Assembly (NCBI GenBank): GCA_947624105.1
Contig: CANQIX010000012.1
Location: forward strand, 1 to 32,131
DNA: 32,131 bases
DNA from: an uncultured Clostridia bacterium
GTDB lineage: Bacteria > Bacillota > Clostridia > Christensenellales > UBA1242
Reading direction: 5' to 3'
Shown here: positions 27,884-32,131 of the stretch, piece after piece
How the letters are laid out: each line of letters starts with the position of its first letter
Position numbering within the stretch: the first letter of the stretch is position 1
The notes under the pieces: model-generated
Databases searched by the model: none
What the model was told of the DNA's origin: nothing
The model's input: the letters and a program-made list of their open reading frames with translations, nothing else
Made by a program: the position numbers and the translations under genes

Positions 27884-28487
27884 ATATCGATTTCATCTCC
27901 TCTTCAATTTCAAGTAACCTCTTCATTGCGCGGATTCTGTGAGAAACAGAGTTCTTTTCTTCAATCGTCGATTCGCTGAATGGCTTGCCGAGGTCGTCGC
28001 TCTTAAAGATTGAATCATACGCAAACGCCTGATCGGCATTCTTTGCAACCTTAGTTAAAATCGTGCCATAGGTTCTTCCCTCAGCAGATATGTATTCGCC
28101 GTTTGGATAGAGTTTTACAAGCACACAAATAAAGTATGCCTTGCGATTTTTCTTCCCCTTCATTTTTTCCAAAACCGCTTTTCTGTTCAACTCTTTGTTA
28201 TGGTCAGAGGCATATCTTGCGCTCCTAACTCCTGGCTCTCCGTCAAGCGCTTCAATACAAAGTCCGCTGTCGTCCGCAATTACCGCTGCATCATCGCCAA
28301 ACTCTGCCAAAAAGTCCGACACCGCTTTTGCTTTTATAAAGGCATTGTCAAAGAACGTTTCGCCTGTTTCCTCTATGTCGGCAGTAAAGCCGATATCCTT
28401 TAACGACAGCACCTCCGCGTCCTCAAAAAACGCCTTATATTCTTCAACCTTATGCTTGTTTCCGGTTGCAATAACAATCTTTTCCAT
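27882..28487 (-). CDS. rdgB: XTP/dITP diphosphatase (Ham1/RdgB family)
   Basis: VIATGNKHKVEEYK, VIADDSGLCIEALDGEPGVRSARYA, YDSIFKSDDLGKPFSE. Confidence 0.95.
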   Translation of the reverse strand: MEKIVIATGNKHKVEEYKAFFEDAEVLSLKDIGFTADIEETGETFFDNAFIKAKAVSDFLAEFGDDAAVIADDSGLCIEALDGEPGVRSARYASDHNKELNRKAVLEKMKGKKNRKAYFICVLVKLYPNGEYISAEGRTYGTILTKVAKNADQAFAYDSIFKSDDLGKPFSESTIEEKNSVSHRIRAMKRLLEIEEEMKSI

Positions 28488-28590
28488 ATCTCTCTCCTAG
28501 TTTTTGATATTATAATACAACTCAAAGTTTTTTCAAACTGATTTGCCGAAGAAAAAATTTAAAATATTTTACTTTAAAAAATGTTTAATA

Positions 28591-28619
28591 TTGACAAGAT
28601 GCTGATTTTGTTATATAAT
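28591..28619 (+). promoter_or_regulatory. promoter of the small ORF-recO operon
   Basis: TTGACA (28591-28596), 17-nt spacer, TATAAT (28614-28619). Confidence 0.75.
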
Positions 28620-28663
28620 ATGAATATAAAATGATAAGTTTTATAAACTAAAAGGAGGAGAGT

Positions 28664-28942
28664 ATGATACAGAGAATGATTAAGGAAGAAAATAACGAAG
28701 AACTTGGAGTTAAGGTATGTGGATTGTTTGCAGAAAAGATTGCAAGCGACTACTATGCAAAACAAAGAGCCAATAACCCAGATTATTCGCAAGTAGATAT
28801 CTTGTTTGACGCTTTCTATGGACGTATCCCTGGAATCAAAGCCGGCAACCCTCTTACATACTTAGAAGCAAAACAAGCAGAAAGAGAAGCAAAATCTGAA
28901 AAGGCTGCAAAAGAAGAATTATACCAAGGACCATCAATGTAA
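28664..28942 (+). CDS. small protein of unknown function upstream of recO
   Basis: AAGGAGGAG RBS; stop TAA overlaps the recO ATG by one base (TAATG). Confidence 0.75.
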   Translation: MIQRMIKEENNEELGVKVCGLFAEKIASDYYAKQRANNPDYSQVDILFDAFYGRIPGIKAGNPLTYLEAKQAEREAKSEKAAKEELYQGPSM

Positions 28943-29664
28943 TGACTAAAAAAGTCAAAGCAATCGTTATTAAAAGCAATGATATAAAGGAGAAAGATAA
29001 AAATGTTCTCCTTTTTTCTATTGAAGAAGGCAAAATTTGGGCAACTTTAAAGGGTGTGCGTGGCGATAAGGCGAAAATGAAATACGCAAAAGAACCTTTT
29101 TGCTTTGGCGATTTTGTTATCGAAGAAGGCAAGGGCTCAAACATAATAACTTCGGTGGATATAATCGAAACGTTCGACAAGCTGTCTAAAGATATCGACA
29201 AATACTTTGAAGCAAGCGCCTTGCTTGAAATTGTGAACTCTTTAAACGTGGCAAATGAAAAATATGAACTTTTCGTTTCGCTAATAAAGGCACTTAAATC
29301 TATCGCCTTTGAAAGCACTTCAAAATATCTCCCCCTCTTAAAATTTATGCTCGATGTGTTTAGCGCCTATGGTGTTCCGCTCTACACACCAAAGTGTGCT
29401 TGTTGCGGAAACGAATATCACGACCACGTATTTATAAACTACAACGTTGGCGAACTTGTCTGTCAAGCGTGCAAGAGTTTTCAAACCGAAGAACTATCTG
29501 CAGCACAACTGAAAGTGATTAAACTTTTAAGCGAGAACACTTATGATGCGCTTAAAACGATAAAAATACCGCAAGAAACCGCCTTTTTAACCCTAAAAGT
29601 GCTGGCAGCGAATTTTTACTCGAGATTTGAAAAAAACTTAAAATTTATTGGAATTTTCAATTAA
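28942..29664 (+). CDS. recO: DNA repair protein RecO
   Basis: KVKAIVIKSNDIKEKDKNVLLFSIEEGKIWATLKGVR OB-fold and CACCG...CQAC zinc motif. Confidence 0.9.
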   Translation: MTKKVKAIVIKSNDIKEKDKNVLLFSIEEGKIWATLKGVRGDKAKMKYAKEPFCFGDFVIEEGKGSNIITSVDIIETFDKLSKDIDKYFEASALLEIVNSLNVANEKYELFVSLIKALKSIAFESTSKYLPLLKFMLDVFSAYGVPLYTPKCACCGNEYHDHVFINYNVGELVCQACKSFQTEELSAAQLKVIKLLSENTYDALKTIKIPQETAFLTLKVLAANFYSRFEKNLKFIGIFN

Positions 29665-29698
29665 AAAAGCATTTAACTTACGTTAGATGCTTTTTTCT
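29663..29698. terminator. bidirectional terminator
   Basis: AAAAAAGCATTTAA-cttacg-TTAGATGCTTTTTT. Confidence 0.8.
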
Positions 29699-30577
29699 TT
29701 ATAATTCATCGACCGAAATATCTTCTATCGCATTTTGCGAGGTTTGAATCTGCACATACTTTTTCCCCAGATCGCATACAAGCACAAACTCTTTAAGCGA
29801 GATTGGCAATATCGCCTTTATCTTTCCAAAAAACTTTAACAGACTTTCGGCGCTCACTTTCATTTTAAGTTTTTCAGACAACAGCCCGCGCGCCATCTCA
29901 AAATTGTTGGCTCGCACCGCCTCTAAAAACCGAACACTTAAAAGTTCTCCCCACTTGCTCTGCGTTTCACACTTTAAATCTTCGCTTTGCAGTTTTATCT
30001 GCCCGTCTTCAAAGAGGTATTTCGAAGTGCGCGTATGCTTATCAAATCCAGAATATATTTTGTTTAAAACAAGTTCGTTGTTGTTTAGTTCCACACTTTC
30101 CCCGGCAAAGAGGGCAAGCCTGTTATCTGCCGTGTTGAAGGCGTAGAGTCTGTCGTCATCTAAACTTACGCACGCAAACTTATCAAGTTTGAATACCTTA
30201 AACTTGTCATACGCCTCCACGTCTTCTTCGACGCAGTAAGTCGGCGTTTCAAACTTAAGCCTATCGCAAAACAGCGACACCGTTACAGTGCCACTTTTAA
30301 AAGAAAGATGCTCTTTGTTGCAGATGCGAAGTGGTTTTTCATCATTTAAGACCAAAAGCGAAAAGGATTCAAAATTAAACACGCCATATCGTCTGCTATT
30401 TTGCAGATTTTCTAAGTCGATATAAAAAGGTATGTTTCTTCTGCTTTCATTGATTGGATAGACAAAGATTCGCTTTTCGTCCTCGATTTCAAGCATATCA
30501 TATTCGTCAATATCGAAAAACTCGTCCTTCGTCTTCACGATGCAAGGGTAAGTGCTTTTCAGTTTGATTTTTTTCAT
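29699..30577 (-). CDS. protein of unknown function
   Basis: Long ORF in a minus-strand gene string; no recognised motif. Confidence 0.7.
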   Translation of the reverse strand: MKKIKLKSTYPCIVKTKDEFFDIDEYDMLEIEDEKRIFVYPINESRRNIPFYIDLENLQNSRRYGVFNFESFSLLVLNDEKPLRICNKEHLSFKSGTVTVSLFCDRLKFETPTYCVEEDVEAYDKFKVFKLDKFACVSLDDDRLYAFNTADNRLALFAGESVELNNNELVLNKIYSGFDKHTRTSKYLFEDGQIKLQSEDLKCETQSKWGELLSVRFLEAVRANNFEMARGLLSEKLKMKVSAESLLKFFGKIKAILPISLKEFVLVCDLGKKYVQIQTSQNAIEDISVDEL

Positions 30578-30629
30578 AATATAAAATATGACCTATAAAC
30601 CGAGATATTACACACAATAAGTCGAAAAC

Positions 30630-31226
30630 TTAAACATATCGGTTGATTTTGCCCTTTTTGTTCTCTTGCCTTACCCTTCCAATCACAAAATCGCCCTCTT
30701 CGGTGTCTTTTGTAACCGTCGTCCCAGCGCAAATATATGTTTTGTTTGCGATATTTACCGGAGCGACAATGTTTGAATTGCAACCTATAAAAACATCATC
30801 GCCAACCGTTGTGCGAGATTTAACTTTGCCGTCATAGTTAGCGAAAATCACGCCACAGCCAATGTTACAACGCCTGCCTATCGTTGCGTCGCCGACATAA
30901 GATAGGTGGGGAATTTTTGTGCCATCGCCGACAACACAATTTTTTAGTTCGACAAACGCACCCACCTTAACATTTTTGCCAAGCACTGTGCCCTTGCGAA
31001 TGTTTGTGAATGGGCCGATGACGCAACCTTCGCCAATCTTGCTTTCGACAAGCACAGAATTTCGTATTTCAACGCCATCGCCAATCTCACAGTTTTCTAT
31101 TTGGCAATGTCCAACAAACTTCACATTTTCGCCGATTTTGCACTCGCCGACAAATTGCACATTTCTGTAAATCTTTCTTTTCACATTTTTATATATGAAA
31201 AAGAAAAATATAGGGTTACTTAACAA
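30630..31226 (-). CDS. left-handed beta-helix acetyltransferase, GlmU C-terminal-domain type (stand-alone)
   Basis: GPFTNIRKGT...VGAFVELKN...GTKIPHLSYVGDATIGRRCNIGCGVIFANYDGKVKSRTTVGDDVFIGCNSNIVAPVNI...AGTTVTKD aligns by eye with the GlmU acetyltransferase domain. The exact start (TTG at 31226 or internal GTG) is uncertain. Confidence 0.85.
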   Translation of the reverse strand: MLSNPIFFFFIYKNVKRKIYRNVQFVGECKIGENVKFVGHCQIENCEIGDGVEIRNSVLVESKIGEGCVIGPFTNIRKGTVLGKNVKVGAFVELKNCVVGDGTKIPHLSYVGDATIGRRCNIGCGVIFANYDGKVKSRTTVGDDVFIGCNSNIVAPVNIANKTYICAGTTVTKDTEEGDFVIGRVRQENKKGKINRYV

Positions 31227-31513
31227 CTTGCGCTGTTTTCTATCTCATTTTTAAAGCGGTTATACTTGTCCACTATTTCAAAGAAATATCGTTCAAGGGC
31301 CTCGCCCTTCAAGGACTTCATTGTCTTTTCGTCGATCAGGTAATGTATTGGATTGAATATTTCGTCGCCCTTAGAAATTAAATATTCCACCTTCTCTTTA
31401 AAAGAGTCATCTTCCATACTGATAACTTTTATTTTTGCCTTTTCTTTCTTTTCAACTCCAAGCAACTTTTGTTTTGCTCTTATTGCGAAATTTCTTAACA
31501 ATTCATTTCTCAT
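31220..31513 (-). CDS. small protein of unknown function
   Basis: ATG with GGAGAAAG RBS, overlaps the next gene by 7 nt. Confidence 0.65.
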   Translation of the reverse strand: MRNELLRNFAIRAKQKLLGVEKKEKAKIKVISMEDDSFKEKVEYLISKGDEIFNPIHYLIDEKTMKSLKGEALERYFFEIVDKYNRFKNEIENSASC

Positions 31514-31631
31514 AACTTTCTCCTTTCAACAATAACATTTTAACCTATCTAAAAAATATGACAAAATTTTTGCGTGTCGCAATATGTCAATTTTTGTCGA
31601 AAGTGGACGAATTACAAGTGAGAAAAGCAAT

Positions 31632-31663
31632 AAAAAAAGAGAGATAAGAATCTCTCTCTTTTT
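31632..31663 (-). terminator. intrinsic terminator downstream of 16S rRNA
   Basis: Minus strand AAAAAGAGAGAGAttctTATCTCTCTTTTTTT. Confidence 0.75.
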
Positions 31664-31761
31664 ACATATTAAACAGTTGATTCTGTAAGTTCCAGCATAG
31701 TCTGAAACTCTTTCGTTCCATCTTCTCTTGAGTTTTTTCACTCTCATCGACATCTCTCTTT

Positions 31762-32131
<370 letters not shown>

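Noticed and set aside
28574-28792. 72-aa minus-strand ORF
   Set aside because: Overlaps a consensus plus-strand promoter and the start of the recO-linked small gene; Ile/Phe-rich shadow translation.
31526-31753. 75-aa minus-strand ORF just downstream of 16S
   Set aside because: Runs through the 16S trailer and across its terminator; basic, low-complexity translation without a convincing RBS.

Overview
This 32,131-bp window comes from a low-GC, probably anaerobic, Bacillota-like genome; the lineage is inferred, not computed. It is mostly chromosomal. Gene content: the C-terminus of an ABC exporter, two large lipoproteins, a membrane-anchored M60-type metalloprotease, an nrdD-nrdG-dut cluster, a small flavin/cupin redox cluster, tRNA-Ile(GAU), a MazG-like protein, a GT2 glycosyltransferase, a BclA/C1q-like surface protein, a transglutaminase-like protein, a TetR regulator, a CNNM/CBS protein, DegV, RdgB, RecO, a stand-alone GlmU-type acetyltransferase domain, and the 3' end of a 16S rRNA gene. 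I see no CRISPR array, transposon or phage module. The most interesting signals are: (1) a 9-C homopolymer inside the -35/-10 spacer of a lipoprotein gene, which is the architecture of a phase-variable promoter; (2) a 16S rRNA 3' end with a paired C1404U/G1497A change next to the decoding site, plus a second paired change in h45, both causing mismatches to universal primers; (3) that 16S gene running into its own terminator with no linked 23S, while tRNA-Ile(GAU) stands alone elsewhere; (4) a 50-codon ORF that looks like a flavodoxin start fused to an amidohydrolase end; (5) operator-like inverted repeats at the nrdD and M60 promoters. No searches were run. Family assignments rest on motifs read by eye.
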